Below are positions 45,140 through 57,152 of a DNA stretch of 64,000 nucleotides, piece by piece (within the stretch, counting starts at the first letter, position 1; each line of letters starts with the position of its first letter). Under the pieces are notes generated by a model, which worked only from the letters and a program-made list of their open reading frames with translations, was not told the origin of the DNA and made no database searches. A program made the position numbers and the translations under genes. The stretch is from Siphonodentalium dalli (taxonomy: Eukaryota > Mollusca > Scaphopoda > Gadilida > Siphonodentaliidae), in the NCBI GenBank assembly GCA_032622095.1, contig CP136062.1:17241739-17305738 (forward strand). The letters are read 5' to 3'.

Positions 45140-47800
45140 CAGAAATTGAAAAGAAATCGATATATTCACATACAAATTTCAACTTTTTGTCATAGTATCG
45201 ATATGTATGGACGAAACTATACACAAACCATATATTAGTTCAACTTAAAACGTATCAAAACGCATAACATTGATCGGGTCCTTCTGGAAGTACGAAAACC
45301 CACACTTAATATAGCGATGTGTCATTTCGAAATCCATTTGACACTTCTAATGGTCGTAACCGTAGGTGCGCCGAATAGCCACATTAGAACAATTACCTGG
45401 TAAAAGATTCTGATTTGCCACGTCCTTAATGATCTGGACCAGTTTCCATTTCTTTGCCTGATAAATCTAGGTCGCTCACACCGACAAAGTATTCAACACT
45501 TCATGTGAGAAGGGTCCCTTTAATCATAACGTTTCAAACAATTAATTTCCCGGTGTCTGGCTTAAGATTTTAGATGTTTGCTAAATATGGGATTTGTTCG
45601 TCATCTTGAACTAGAAAGGCATATGATCGATAAGTATACAAGCTTACAGAAGGTCATCTCTATGTATGTCTTTCTCATACCCCGTGGGGATAATGACATG
45701 TATACATGGCGAACTTCCCAGTTAACTAGTCACTTCTCAATAGATGGTTCAACTCACAAACTTAGCGAACGTATTGGCATACGTGGACAACTTCGGCAGT
45801 GTTTCGGAGGTAGCTAGCTGTCTCATTCCCTTGGACAGAATGATGCCTATCTGCTAAGGAGAAGACCATAATGTACCGACTACCAACACTTCTTGATCAC
45901 GATCCTAAGCAAACTGTGTGACGTCCCGCAGTCGTCTCGTCGAATAGCTCCCAGCAGAGAAGAACAATACTCGCGGTGCTATTTTGTGGACATGCGCCAT
46001 GACAGTGGGAATGAAATGGGCCACGGTATACAACCCTACACCAGGTGCATGTTTCAATATAGAATGTCATGCGTGTTGGTCTTTTTGGTGTGGTAAGATT
46101 GTATTTCCACATCCGTCTCAAGGCCGTTCTGAATCAACATGACCAGACGTATAATTTTGTCTGGATAATACTATCCTAGCCAGTCGGATGGGCTAAAGGA
46201 TAATGTCTTTATGGAACGAAGGTATGCATTGTTGTTATGATCTCTCAGGGTTAGTGTCAGATGTGGACGGTATTATTCAAGAACATGTCAGGAACTGTGG
46301 TGCATTTATTTCACTGTGTGTTTAAAGAACAATTTATAGTCTCGATGGCAATGGATGTGGACGTTGGTGAACGTGACCTTTATGATCATATCGCTTTATA
46401 TTATATAACTTTAGAATATAGTAGTTAAGATGTCTCATGCAGGACAATGGTTTTGAATGGTGATGTTACCAATAAATCACTTGGTGTACCCAACGTTGGT
46501 TAAACTCAATGCAAGATCTCATCAAAGTAACATTCCTCTAGAAGTTCTTCGCGTTGAACATGTCACCCTTGTGTTGATGGCATTGTACTTTCTTGAACCA
46601 TACCGACCACCACCCAGCGTGAGTATGACATATTATCGGTAACTATCAAATGCATCGTCCTGAAGACTACATCCCAGTCTGGTGGGGCTTATATAGTAGT
46701 AGCCAATGGTACACGTCTGGTTCGTTGATTAAGAACGGCTTCCAAGCGGATTGAAAAATACAATCTTAGCATACAAGGAAAGCAAAGCCACATGAGATCA
46801 TGTCTGAATCTAAAACATACCCAAAGAAGGGGCGGTGCAGTCATTGTCCAATTTCATTTCCACTATCATGACACATGCCCACAAACTAGCACCGCGTGTA
46901 TTGTTAGTATCTGCTTGGATCTGTTCGGTGAGACGATTGATGGACGCCTCCAGGACTGTTCTTATGATCATGGTCAAGAAGTGTGGGTTTATTATGCATT
47001 ATGGTCTTCTACGCCTTAGCAGAAAGGCATCCGTCAAATGTTAGGCTTTCAACATTCGAAGCCATATACAGAAGTTGTCCGGCTACGTCAGTACGTGAAT
47101 ATGTGAATTGATGAACCATATATTGAGAAGCGGCTGGATGGGAAGATCACCAGATGTACAGTTTGTTATCCACATTAGATAACCAAATCTGAAAAATACG
47201 CAGATAGAGAGATCCTTCTGAAAGCTAGTATACGCATCGACCGCATACCTTTGTAGTTTATCACGCAAGATGACGCTCAGATCCCATATGTAGCATCTGA
47301 ATTATACCATAAGCTACCACTAATAAAGCTCGCCAAGAATAAGGATAAGAATTCCCAGCTTTCGAGACAAACACGTGAGCTTGACACCGGCATATGTGTT
47401 GTTTGAAACATTCCGATTAGTGGGACCCTTCTACCAAGAAGTGTAGAAAACTGTGTTGGAGTGAGCGAGATAGATTAATGTGACGAGACGGATGCTGATC
47501 CAGATAATGCTGAATGTGGCAAATCAGAATAAGCTCAGGTACTGTTGTTTTGATTCTTGGAAGTCATAATATGACTATTCGGCGCACCCATATACGGTTA
47601 CGGCCATTATGGGCGCTTAGTGGAGAATGGTTTTCTAAATGCCAGATCGCGATTATTGTGGGTTTTCATCCTTCCAGAAGGCGACAACCTATGTTGGAAC
47701 TAATAGATGGCTTAGGTACCGTTTCGTCCAATGCATACATATTGATATTATGACAAAAAGTTGAAATTAGTATGTGACAATTTCGACTTCTTTTCAATTT
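45140..47800. other. Inner arms of the foldback element, non-coding
   Basis: Short reading frames here mirror each other across the centre: HMIDKYTSLQKVISMYVF on the + strand (about 45620) and AVDAYTSFQKDLSICVF on the - strand (about 47220); CPQNSTASIVLLCWELFDET (- strand) and CPQTSTACIVSICLDLFGET (+ strand). This shows inverted duplication rather than genes, since no long frame or domain exists. Confidence 0.75.
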
Positions 47801-49000
47801 CTGGCCGCCAGTTTGGCAGTCATCTTGATTGTGAGAGTTGGCCAAACTCAAATGAATACTTCATATCAATGTTCCATATGAATACTTCATATCAATGTTC
47901 CATATGGGTAGAATTCGCGTAACAATAACGCCCATAGTAAGAAAGTAAAGGAATGTAAGCTTGTTTTCAAAGTTCGGACGCCATTTTGGCCGCCATCTTC
48001 GATTTGGAAAACAATTTCCTTCATCAGATGCAAGGTAATTACTTCACATCAGTATTTACAACTGAACTGTCAGCATGTGTGGAGTTTTCTCGGCAATAAT
48101 GCCCAATGATGTGAACATGAGGGAATTTCGGTGATTTTTCAAAATTTGTCGGCCATTGTGGGCGCCATTTTGGATTTGGAGGACTTTTATTTGGATGCAA
48201 TATAAGGAAAGTTATTCGATTAAGTGTTCCCAACTCACAATAGTAAGCAGGTGTGGAGTTGTCGTGACAATAACTTTCACTGATGTTAAAATCAGCGATT
48301 TTCGGCGATTTTTCTATTTCTGGTAGCCATTTTGGCCGCCATCTTGGATTTGGGTGAATATTCCTCAACTCAGGTATAAGAGGAATCCTAGCCCGAGTAT
48401 CTCCTGCACATATATAATCATGGCTGGAGTAATAATAGCAATAACACTCATTGATTCGAAACAGACATTGCGTTATTAGCGTGGTTTTGGCTTTGACCGG
48501 ATTATACCGGCATTTGGGAAAACGTGATATCGGACAAAAATATCCGTCAAGGAATATATATTATGGTCCCCGTGTGTTCGCCAATGACTCTTCTAGACGA
48601 TAAATGTATAAAATCGCGTCAAGGTGCCAACATTTTCCCACAGAGACAAACGAAAGGTGATGAAATGTCCGAAAAATAGCAATTTTTTACATTTCGGCGG
48701 CCATATTGGATTTTTGTGTCGGATTTTTGGCTAATTTGTAAGGGTTGTATATTACCATAACGAATCGAACGGTAAACAAGACCGCATGTGACATCTTTAC
48801 TATAACGGCGATCAAAGAGACCTGGTGCATATACAAAAAATGGCCGCCATGATGGACGCCATCTTGTCTGGAGTCTCTGCGGCCACTTTTTTTTCTTGTT
48901 AACATTGCTTAAAAGTTGAAGAATTCAATAAGGAACAAGACTAGTGGGGTGAAGTTAAGTCACAGGGGGTGCAAGGGTACCCCTATTAGCTCCCGGACTA

Positions 49001-50968
49001 AAAGGCTTGTGAACAATCGATGAATGCACAAAATAGGGTTTTCTTATTGAGCTTCATTATCTGGGTGAGCGCATGTAGGGAGAATATATGATCAATCGTA
49101 CTGTATCCTTTGCGAAACCCCGCCTGCGCTTCGGACTGAAGGTTATTAATCTGAAGAAAGCTATTTATGCGATTGCAAATGATACTCGTGAACAGTTTTG
49201 ACATCGTGCATAGAAGTGTGATTTTCCTGTAATTTTCAGGTTTATCAGGGTCATCTTTCTTGTAGATGGGTCGGATCATACCAATCGCCCAGTCATTTGG
49301 GATACAGCTTGTTTCTAATATTGTATTGAACAGTTTCTTATAGAAGTATCCTAATTTCTTTATACTATGCTTGATCATTTCATTCGGTATTGAGTCGAAA
49401 CCTGATGCTTTGTCATTTCTAAGGCTCTTTGCTGCATATTCGATTTCGTTAAGGGATATTTCAGCATTCAGAAGCGAATTATCTATAGTATTCGATGGTA
49501 AGTATGTGTTCATTAGGACCCCATGCGTATGTTGACCGCTGATTTCGACGGCGATGTCGCGTTCAACTGATTCATAGTACTTCTGAAACTCTGGGGCAGG
49601 GGGTGGGGGCCTTTTACAATTTTGTCCATCTAGTTCCCGGATTAGTTTCCAAAATTCTTTGCTTGATTTTCCCTTTAAATTATGTATTTTTTTCCTCAGA
49701 TTAAGTTTATGTGTTCGCTTACTGTTTTGCTGTGTGCATTTATATGAGCGTCTATTTTCGAGCATACGTGCCTTATTGTGTTCAGAGGGGTAGCGTTTGA
49801 AATTTGTTCGCGCCTTTCTATAGTTCGTCCTCGTATGAACGCAATCACACGAGAACCACGGCATACCTGACGGTTTCCTCCTTTTACCGGATTTTGTCGG
49901 ATTAGTATTCTTGCGCACTGTATGTTTGTTTGTGGTGTTTGTCGCGTCCATCAGAATAGATTTTAACTTCTCATATGCCGCATTTATGCCTGTTTCTGGG
50001 TCGGGATTTGTTAAATCATTTTCAAGTGATATTAATTCATCAGTTTTGATCGCCTCAATCGCACGCGTGAATGCAGCTATTTTAGGTTTATCCCAATTCC
50101 GGATCACGACACACTTCGTCGGATTATGTGCCTGTCGGTTAACGGGAGCAGGATTTATGACCGTGACCGTCGTTCTAGTTTTATTCTGAGGGATTATCTT
50201 GAGTGAGAGAATTAGTGGTGAGTGAACATCGGATAATAATTCATTAAACGGTTCTACGAGAAATAATTCGATGTTATCGGTAAGCTTTGGGTTACATATT
50301 GCATAGTCAATGACACTGTTGTTCCTTGTTGTATAACCACCGTTGTGTTTGATATCTTGTTTTCTACCATTCAAAATGAGCAAGTCATTTTCATGGCATA
50401 TATGCATAAGTTTAGCCCCTGAGCCGTTTACCTTGATATCAGGATTGACGCGCTTTTTCTGTACGCTTTTAATTGAGTGTATGCGGATTAACCGCTCTGC
50501 AAGTGCACTATCATCTAGGGAGCCCGTTCTGGAGTTGAAGTCTCCAGCTATCAGCACGTTATCGTATGATACAAGTTTATCTAATATTGAAATTTGGGTA
50601 TTGTCAAATGTATTTTCGTTAAAGAATTTTGATGTTTCACAAGGGATGTAAACACTTCCAATAGCGTAAGTATTTCCTTTTCCTTCCTGAAAGAGGCACC
50701 ATAATATTGTTTTACAATCATCATTGATAATTTTGAAATTATTTTTGTGAATATGCTTAACAGCGATACATAGTCCACCTGAACGGATTTTCGAATGTTT
50801 TTTCCTGTTTTTGAAACCAAGGATATGAAAATTGTCAATGCAGATCGACGTTGCGTCTATATCATCAGTATTTGTTTCTTGAAACATTAAAATGTCAAAC
50901 TCGTTAATAAATTCTGAGAACTCGGGGTCTTCTAATCTAGATGATAGCCCACATACATTCAGTGACAT
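49001..50968 (-). pseudogene. LINE ORF2, N-terminal part (endonuclease and RT fingers)
   Basis: Starts at ATG 50968. APE-type endonuclease: MSLNVCGLSSRL, ILMFQETN (catalytic Glu), VLIAGDFNSRTG, NSVIDYAICN and LLSDVHSPLIL. A basic linker follows, then reverse transcriptase: NDKASGFDSIPNEMIKH, WAIGMIRPIYKKDD, ENYRKITLLCTMSKLF, QAGFRKGYSTIDHIFSLHAL and FCAFIDCSQAF, where the foldback element interrupts. The endonuclease nicks target DNA and the reverse transcriptase copies the element RNA there. No internal stop is present, so ORF2 was probably intact when the foldback element landed. Confidence 0.92.
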
Positions 50969-50998
50969 AATCTTTAGTTGGAACCCTCCCGGGCATTC

Positions 50999-52621
50999 CT
51001 AGCCCTTGGCTGCCTGCTGCTGTAAATCCATGGGTTGCACTGCATTGTGCGTTGACGTTTCATGGCTTTGGAGCAGAGGGCTGCCACTGGGTGCAGTATG
51101 TGCCGGGGCTGGTATCCCTAGTGAAGGCTGAGTGTTGGGACTGGCCGCTGGCGGGGGTGCTTGGGCTGTCCGCGGGGGAGTTGGTGGGGGTCGTCGAGGG
51201 GGGTCAGACTGGTTGAGAGGGGGTGGGGTTGGGGATTTTCTATGGAAAGAAGGGGGTGGTCTTGTGGGTGAAGGCATTTTAAAAGTTTGGTTATGTCCAC
51301 TGAAGGTTTGACCTGCTCTGTCTGGTGAGTGAAATGTGGAGTACAATTCATTCCTCTGCTGGTAATTGTCCTTTCCATAACCACGACCTCTTGTCGATCC
51401 TCTGCGTCTACCACGAAAAGTGCGTTGGTTGTGAGTCCCTCCAAATGCTCGCGTCCTTCCTTCAGGTTTTGCACATATGTAAGGGGGTTGATGTTCAGGG
51501 TTAAACAGTTTGTTGTCAATATACAGACGGTCACCCGAGATGGCTGCTTTCTGTCCATCGTTACGTGCTTTCTGTGCAATGGGTTTTAAGATTTCCTGTC
51601 TGTATGTATTTACAGCTTTTGGGTGGTTTTCATTGATATAGAAATGGGTCCCTCGTAGCGAACCACTTTCCATCTTAACTGCGTCCCTGTCGCTCTGAAG
51701 AAAGAATTTTGCAAGAATTGATCTCGGAGATTTGGTGAGATCGTTGTTTTTCCAATCCTTCTCACAGAATGAAACTTCATTTCCCATCTCAGTTTCAAAG
51801 TATTTTGTATGAAGTGGGTCAGTGCCTCCTTCGTGGTGTCAAATTCATTCTCAGCAATGCCAGTGAATATAAGCTCATTTCGCATCACTTTCGTTTCGAG
51901 ATCAGTTAAGGTCTCTATGGCATATTGGGTCCTCTGCTCCACCAAATCGATTTTCGCAGACTTCTGTAGAAGCCTCATCACTTGTTCAGTAATGTTGACT
52001 TTGAATTCGAATAAGTCATTCACATCGTTCACGACCTTTTTATTTTTCGACTCCATGAATCCAACCCTTGTTTGAAGATCTCCAACCGCGTACTGCATAT
52101 CAGAAAGTTTCCTATTTATTTCACTCACTGCGGATTTGACATCTTCAATAGAGTTCACTTTCGTTGTTATGCATTGGAGCATTGATATCACTTTGTCCAT
52201 TTTTGTATCTGGTGATATACATGCATCATCAAAATATTGAGTGGTCAACCCGATTGGAGCTTGTGTGTACGCCTGTGTTGTTCGGGTCGCCGTAGTATCC
52301 GGGGTCGCCGTAGTATCCGTGTGAGCTCATTTGAATTGTTGTACTCTCTGGTGTCATCGCACTATCGCTGACCTTTGACCCACTGCATACATTTCCAGTG
52401 TTTTCAGAGGGATTTTGGCACTGGTTCTGTTCGGAACAGGGTGAATCTGCATTTATTACAGTTGATAAGCCTTGATAAATGGCCTCCGGGATTCCAGAGT
52501 TCATATTGGGTACGGTTTGTATTTCGGTTATACCGTTGCCAATGTCAACAAACTTTGCCGCCATGAATTTGGGTGTGTCACCTACCGGATCGGAATGATA
52601 AAGTCGGATAGTTTTTCTCAA
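50999..52621 (-). pseudogene. LINE ORF1 (coiled-coil, RNA-binding) with two frameshifts
   Basis: Three pieces in series. From about 52621 (first ATG near 52564, MAAKFVDIGNGITE) to about 52260, Ser/Pro-rich with a repeated GYYGDP. From about 52270 to 51735, KMDKVISMLQCITTKV, SAVSEINRKLSDMQYAVGDL (coiled coil) and NELIFTGIAENEF, an RRM-like strand, ending VRRIGK. From about 51740 to 50999, SPRSILAKFF, GTHFYINENHPKAV, RQEILKPIAQKARNDG, GDRLYIDNKLFNPEHQPP, an RGRRRGSTRGRGYG segment and a Pro-rich tail. This is the coiled-coil/RRM/C-terminal-domain plan of LINE ORF1 proteins that coat the RNA. Frame changes near 52275 and 51735 break it. Confidence 0.85.
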
Positions 52622-52868
52622 ACTAATTAATTATGACCGACCATTTACATTCCGTTTCATTTAATTGGTATTCCGTTCATTAGAATTTCTGCAGTACTGA
52701 TCCTAGACATAATTTGATTGGCTAACGCCATATACTCCAATCATAACGGCCCATACAGCGTCGATAGCTACGCGGGAATTTCTTTATTGTTTGATATTTA
52801 TTGTTTGACATTTTTGACACCAGTGTAGACGTAGAAAAAGTTTGTTAGAAAACGTCCACTTGCTATAA
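52622..52868. other. Short divergent interval between LINE and Ngaro-like element
   Basis: Holds the LINE 5' leader (- strand) and the Ngaro-like 5' leader (+ strand). GCTATAAATGAGCC at the gag start resembles a TATA-like sequence, but it overlaps the ATG and I do not call it a promoter. No copy of the 158-bp repeat found at the 3' end is present here. Confidence 0.5.
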
Positions 52869-54050
52869 ATGAGCCAAGGCAACGCGAGAAGTCGGAGGAA
52901 ACCCAGATTAGACTATAGACGCCTTGCTAACGGGAAAAGCCAAGAAGAAAGCTGCCCGGAGATGTCTACAAAATCCGATGACGAAAGTGAAAAGCCAAAG
53001 GCAAATATCGATGACGATGGTGATGACGAAATTGAAGAACCAACGACAAGCAGTTCGAGTGACGATTCTGAGGACGATGAGATCCTAGAACTGAAGAAAC
53101 TTATTGACGATGAGAACAGAAAGATCAAGTCGGACACTAAAAGCAGAAAGAAACGTGAGCTGGCGGCCGAGTTGGAGCGGCTCAGATCCACTTCAGGTGA
53201 CAAATCTAAACCGAAGCCGAAGGGAAAAGGTGAGCACAAACAAGATAGTGCCCATGTCGATATTAAGGCCCTGAAAGATTTGACTCATTTAAATGACGAG
53301 GTTGATAACTATTTGAAAAACCTCCACATTTCCCGACAACGCCGACAGGGCGAGAAACATCATGTTCAGTTTGATGACGATTCCGAGTACGATGAAAGCG
53401 ATTCACAGCTCGGAGCTACCAGTACCAGTAGAAAAAGACCAGTGAGATCTGGCATCACATTGACACCAAACGATATAGTTTTGAATAGATGTCGTTGGCC
53501 ACAGTCAGAACTCAAGTTTGAGTTTATATGCAAAGATCCACCGAAATTTGCAAAATTGAATGTTTTTCAATTCGTAGCAGGAGAACTTGAGATCATTCGT
53601 GATCCTGTTACTCCAAAGCAGGAAAGGGAGGGAAGGATTTAATTTTTTAATTTGATAATGTATTACGGCAATGAATTTGCCTGGCTAAGCCTGATAGAGA
53701 GAGGTGAGAAAAAACGAGGAGATGAAACAACAAGCTTGGAAGTCCGAATGCTCATGGGCAGGAACTCCAAGAAACCTTTTCCATCTCGCCCTGATGATAG
53801 ACCCTCCTTTTCAAATTCAATGTCAGGATTTAACAAGAGTAATTATAGTAGAGAAAAGGAGGAAATGCATGCAATTTGGTTTTGCACGCTATTTAACCGA
53901 AACCGGTGCACACTCAGAGACCCCCACACTGTGTTTGTAAAAGGAAAAGAGAGACTTGTGCACGATATTTGCGCAGTGTGCTTCAAAAAGGATGGATCAA
54001 AGCAAAACCACCCTGAATGTTCTTCGGCCTGCCCAAACGCGGTCGCTTGA
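52869..54050 (+). pseudogene. Ngaro-like gag with Cys/His cluster
   Basis: ATG at 52869 (MSQGNARSRRKPRLDYRR). The N-terminus is basic, followed by an acidic, Ser-rich stretch, a charged coiled-coil-like segment (ILELKKLIDDENRKIKSD), then GITLTPNDIVLNRCRW and a conserved-looking FVAGELEII. A TAA at 53640-53642 interrupts, but the same frame continues: IMYYGNEFAWLSLIERGEKK, EVRMLMGRNSKKP, and the Cys/His cluster WFCTLFNRNRCTLRD, ICAVCFKKDGSKQNHPEC, typical of DIRS-type gag. A TGA at 54048-54050 then separates it from the polymerase in the same frame. Gag packages the element RNA. The TAA is most simply a point mutation; the TGA could be mutation or recoding. Confidence 0.8.
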
Positions 54051-56148
54051 TTAGGCAAAGATATTCATCAGGCAATTAACAAGCTTAACCAAGTTAATCG
54101 CATATCAGAACCGGATGAGATTAAGCTTATACCTCAATGGATGCTACCTGAAGAGCTGACCTTTAGTCACGTCCCTGAATTAAATGTAGATAATTCTTCG
54201 ACCACTCAACCTAATATCGAACCTATTATTAGTACTAGTAATGGTAGCATCTCACCATCACCACAACATTCTTGTGGCACCAACCACCAGGCAGCACTGT
54301 ATAATTATCCAATGTCTAACATTTCTAACAATTCTAATGTTTGCGACAAAGCATTATCACAATCAGATATTCTGGATATAGAACAATTTTTATTCAAACA
54401 CCAGAATTGTGATATTTGTAGTCTTCAACAATACTCTGCATCTGAGCAAACTATTGATGATATGACTAACTTTATATTAATGCATGAGCAAATAAAGCAA
54501 TCCGGGTTACATAATTATCAAGGGTGTAGATTCCCTCTGAAATCTAATTTGAATATTGACTTCTGGAGATCCATGCTACAGGATACCAATTATGGAGACA
54601 CTGTCTTGTGCGATCTTCTGGAATTTGGTTTTCCAATTGGTTTCATAGGTGATCAATTACAAAACCCAGTAAAACCTAGGAACCATGCAGGAGCCAGAGA
54701 CTTCCCACTACACGTGAGGGACTACATTAGTCAAGAATTATCTCACAACAGTATCATAGGTCCTTTCAAGAGGAACCCTTTCAGATATGTGGATTTGGTA
54801 TTATCTCCCATCAATACGGTTCCCAAATCTGATCCGGCACAACGTAGAATCATTTTGGATCTTAGTTTCCCACCGGGTAATAATGTCAACGATAATATTC
54901 CAAAAGATTATTACCTAGGTGTGAACACTAACCTGTCTCTCCCCTCAGTCGATGATTTTGCTGAATTAATTAAACAGAAAGGCAGGGGTAGCCTTTGTTA
55001 TCGTAAAGATCTTTCCAGAGCATATAGACAGTTATATATATGCCCCGGTGATGCAAATTTGGTTGCATTTCACTGGAAAGGCCACATTTACATTGAGAGA
55101 GTCCTCAGCATTGGGGTCTAGATCTTCTGCACACATATGCCAGAGGGTGACGTCTGCCATCAAATTTATCATGGAGCAAATGGGATTTAAACTTTTGAAT
55201 TATCTCGATGATTTGGCTGGGGTCGAAACCAGTGAATCTGAGGCTAACCGAGCCTTCGCCACCCTGGAGAGATTACTTGCAAATTGCGGTTTGAAAGAGG
55301 CAATCAACAAATCAATCCCACCCAGACAAGCCATCACTTTTCTTGGTGTGGAAGTAGACACAGTTCACATGGCTCTACGCGTCACAGAAAGTAGAGTGCA
55401 TGAAATTTTGGAATTAGTTGCGTCGTGGTTGGAAAGAGACTCAGCCACCCTAAGAGAGACACAATCTTTACTCGGAAAGTTAAATTTTATTTCATCTTGT
55501 GTTAGACCCGGTAGAATATTTGTGTCCAGGCTCCTACGGTGGCTGAAAACTATTCCAAACACAAATATCAAGTATACCATTCCAAATTACGTGAGATTAG
55601 ACTTAGTGTGGTGGTCCAAATTTCTATGTCAATTTAACGGTGTCGCTATGATGGCCCACGAAGAGTGGTCTACACCCGATGAAATAATCGAATCAGATGC
55701 ATGTCTGACAGGCGGGGGTGGGTGGTGCTCGACAACAAACGAGTACATTTGTCGTAAGTTCCCTACGAACATATTGAACCTGCACCTACACATAAATGCC
55801 TTAGAACTCCTAATGCTAATGATATGCAGTCGAACGTGGGGACCAGATCTCGGAGGTAAGAAATTGCTCGTTAAATGCGACAACCAAGCTTCTGTCGCTG
55901 TTCTCAACTCCGGTAAAACTATCGATGCCTTTATGCAGAGTTGTCTCCGGGAAATTTGCTTTACCGCCGCCGAGTTTGAATTTGAGATCAGGGCTGTTCA
56001 CATAGAAGGAGTAAAGAATCGGAGGGCCGATTACCTCAGTAGAAGCCATACCGACAACAAATACTTGACACAATTCAAAGAGATCTGCCCCGGTTGCAGA
56101 TACATTTTCCCTCCGGATGGTATGTTTGAATTCTCGCACTATTGGTGA
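54051..56148 (+). pseudogene. Ngaro-like reverse transcriptase and RNase H (frameshifted)
   Basis: The frame is open from 54051 (GKDIHQAINKLNQVNRIS), in phase with gag. Polymerase blocks: GFPIGFIGDQL, DFPLHVRDYISQEL, VPKSDPAQRRIILDLSFP, motif A CYRKDLSRAYRQLYICPGD. A single-base frameshift near 55095 follows; then LGSRSSAHICQRVTSA (motif B), the catalytic NYLDDLAGV and FLGVEVDT. RNase H: ESDACLTGGGGWCS, HINALELLMLMICSR, VKCDNQASVAVLNSG, REICFTAAEFEFEIRAVHI, NRRADYLSRSH. The enzyme pair copies genomic RNA into DNA and removes the RNA strand. The end overlaps the recombinase frame by about 30 bases, as usual in this group. Confidence 0.9.
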
Positions 56149-57152
56149 TATACTATCCTTAATTCCAGACGCCGAGGTTCACGCGTTGCATGCAGAATAC
56201 TTGACATCAATCAGTTCCGCATATGCGAGCGGCACTAACAAGAACCTCACAGTTCAATGGCGGACCTATTTATTATTTTGTTTTTACTTCTCCTTTAACC
56301 CCATCCCGACTTGCTTGGAAACAATATGCCTATATTGTCAATTTTTAAGCCGATCGCTTAAGTCAGTCGACTCCATTAGAAATTACGTGAACGGGGTTAA
56401 AGTCCTGCATTTATATCAGAATCAACCCTTTGAATTTGATTCCAATTTTCGATTCAAGCTTCTTCTCCGAGGCATCGCTAGAAACGCACAATATCTGCCA
56501 AAGAAAGCGGCGCCCATGACACCTGCCATATTAGCTGAACTACATTTTTTTTAACCACAACGACCCCATTGATGCAACCCTGTGGTGCCTATTTTTATTC
56601 GCCTTCTTTCTGATGAGCCGGAAATCTAACCTTGTACCAGAATCCACAAAATCAGATATGTCCAAAATACTCCATAGGAGCGACATTTTCGAAGTACAAG
56701 GGTTATTACTCGTGGCTATGAGGTGGTCTAAAACCAACCAATTCGGCGAAAGAGTGCATAAAATTCCGCTAGTTGAAATCCCCAATAGCACACTGTGTCC
56801 AGTCACTGCCTTTAAACACATGCGTGAAATAAACACAGGACCTAACTCTATGCCATTATGTGCACACAATCGACTGGGCACTTTCATCCCAATCACTTAT
56901 AGACAATTTCAAAACAAACTGAAAGCAGTCATTGCTCAGTCCGGAAGAAATCCAGCCCTTTACTCTTCTCACAGTTTTAGACGAGGGGGCGCAACCTATG
57001 CCTTTCACTGTCAAGTCCCATCGGAACTAATCCAAACTCACGGAGATTGGCGTGGTGACGCGTATAAGGAATATCTTAATTTTTCCACCGAGGAAAAAAT
57101 GCGAGTCGCGTTAGCTATGCGTCACGGTATCATTAGTGGGTTAGTCCCTTAA
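56117..57152 (+). pseudogene. Tyrosine recombinase of the Ngaro-like element (frameshifted)
   Basis: The frame starts within the end of RNase H (near VCLNSRTIGDILSLIPD). The N-terminal helical DNA-binding part runs through YLTSISSAYASGTNKNLT and FCQFLSRS-like sequence to LPKKAAPMTP. A frameshift near 56550 moves it to the frame that continues FLFAFFLMSRKSNLVPES, with the first catalytic Arg, then VAMRWSKTNQFGER, HSFRRGGATYAF (the His-x-x-Arg pair) and HGDWRGDAYKEYL with the nucleophilic Tyr. All catalytic positions are visible. This enzyme would integrate the circular DNA. The recombinase is about 340 residues, a normal size. Confidence 0.88.

Larger units (their letters stand above)
43928..49003. 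mobile_element. 5070-bp foldback DNA element with AAA target duplication
   Basis: The element proper is 43931-49000, flanked by AAA (43928-43930 and 49001-49003). Both ends read TAGTCCGGGAGCTAATA from outside in, then GGGTACCCTTGCACCC. Inverted identity is very high over the outer 1.1 kb (43931 to about 45140 against 47800-49000) and continues, more diverged, to near the midpoint at about 46465 (for example 45897-46121 against 46792-47019). So almost the whole element is one giant imperfect palindrome. No transposase domain is visible. Three-base duplications occur with Harbinger, CACTA, Zator and some other superfamilies; the family is unassigned. Confidence 0.92.
42240..52640 (-). mobile_element. 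Near-full-length LINE split by a foldback element
   Basis: On the - strand: ORF1 (about 52621-50999), a 30-base gap, ORF2 with endonuclease and reverse transcriptase (50968-49001), the 5070-bp foldback insertion, then the rest of ORF2 (43930-42434) and a 3' UTR. Both exact ends are approximate because I found no target duplication. It is the same family as the truncated copy at 3628-4470. Divergently transcribed from the Ngaro-like element, whose gag start is about 230 bases from the LINE 5' end. Confidence 0.88.

Noticed and set aside
45578-47268. Small frames in the foldback centre as a hidden transposase
   Set aside because: They are short, mirror each other across the centre and show no catalytic motif.
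56605-56630. CTGATGAGCCGGAAA, superficially like a hammerhead core
   Set aside because: It lies within the tyrosine recombinase coding sequence (LMSRKSNL) and has no stem II.
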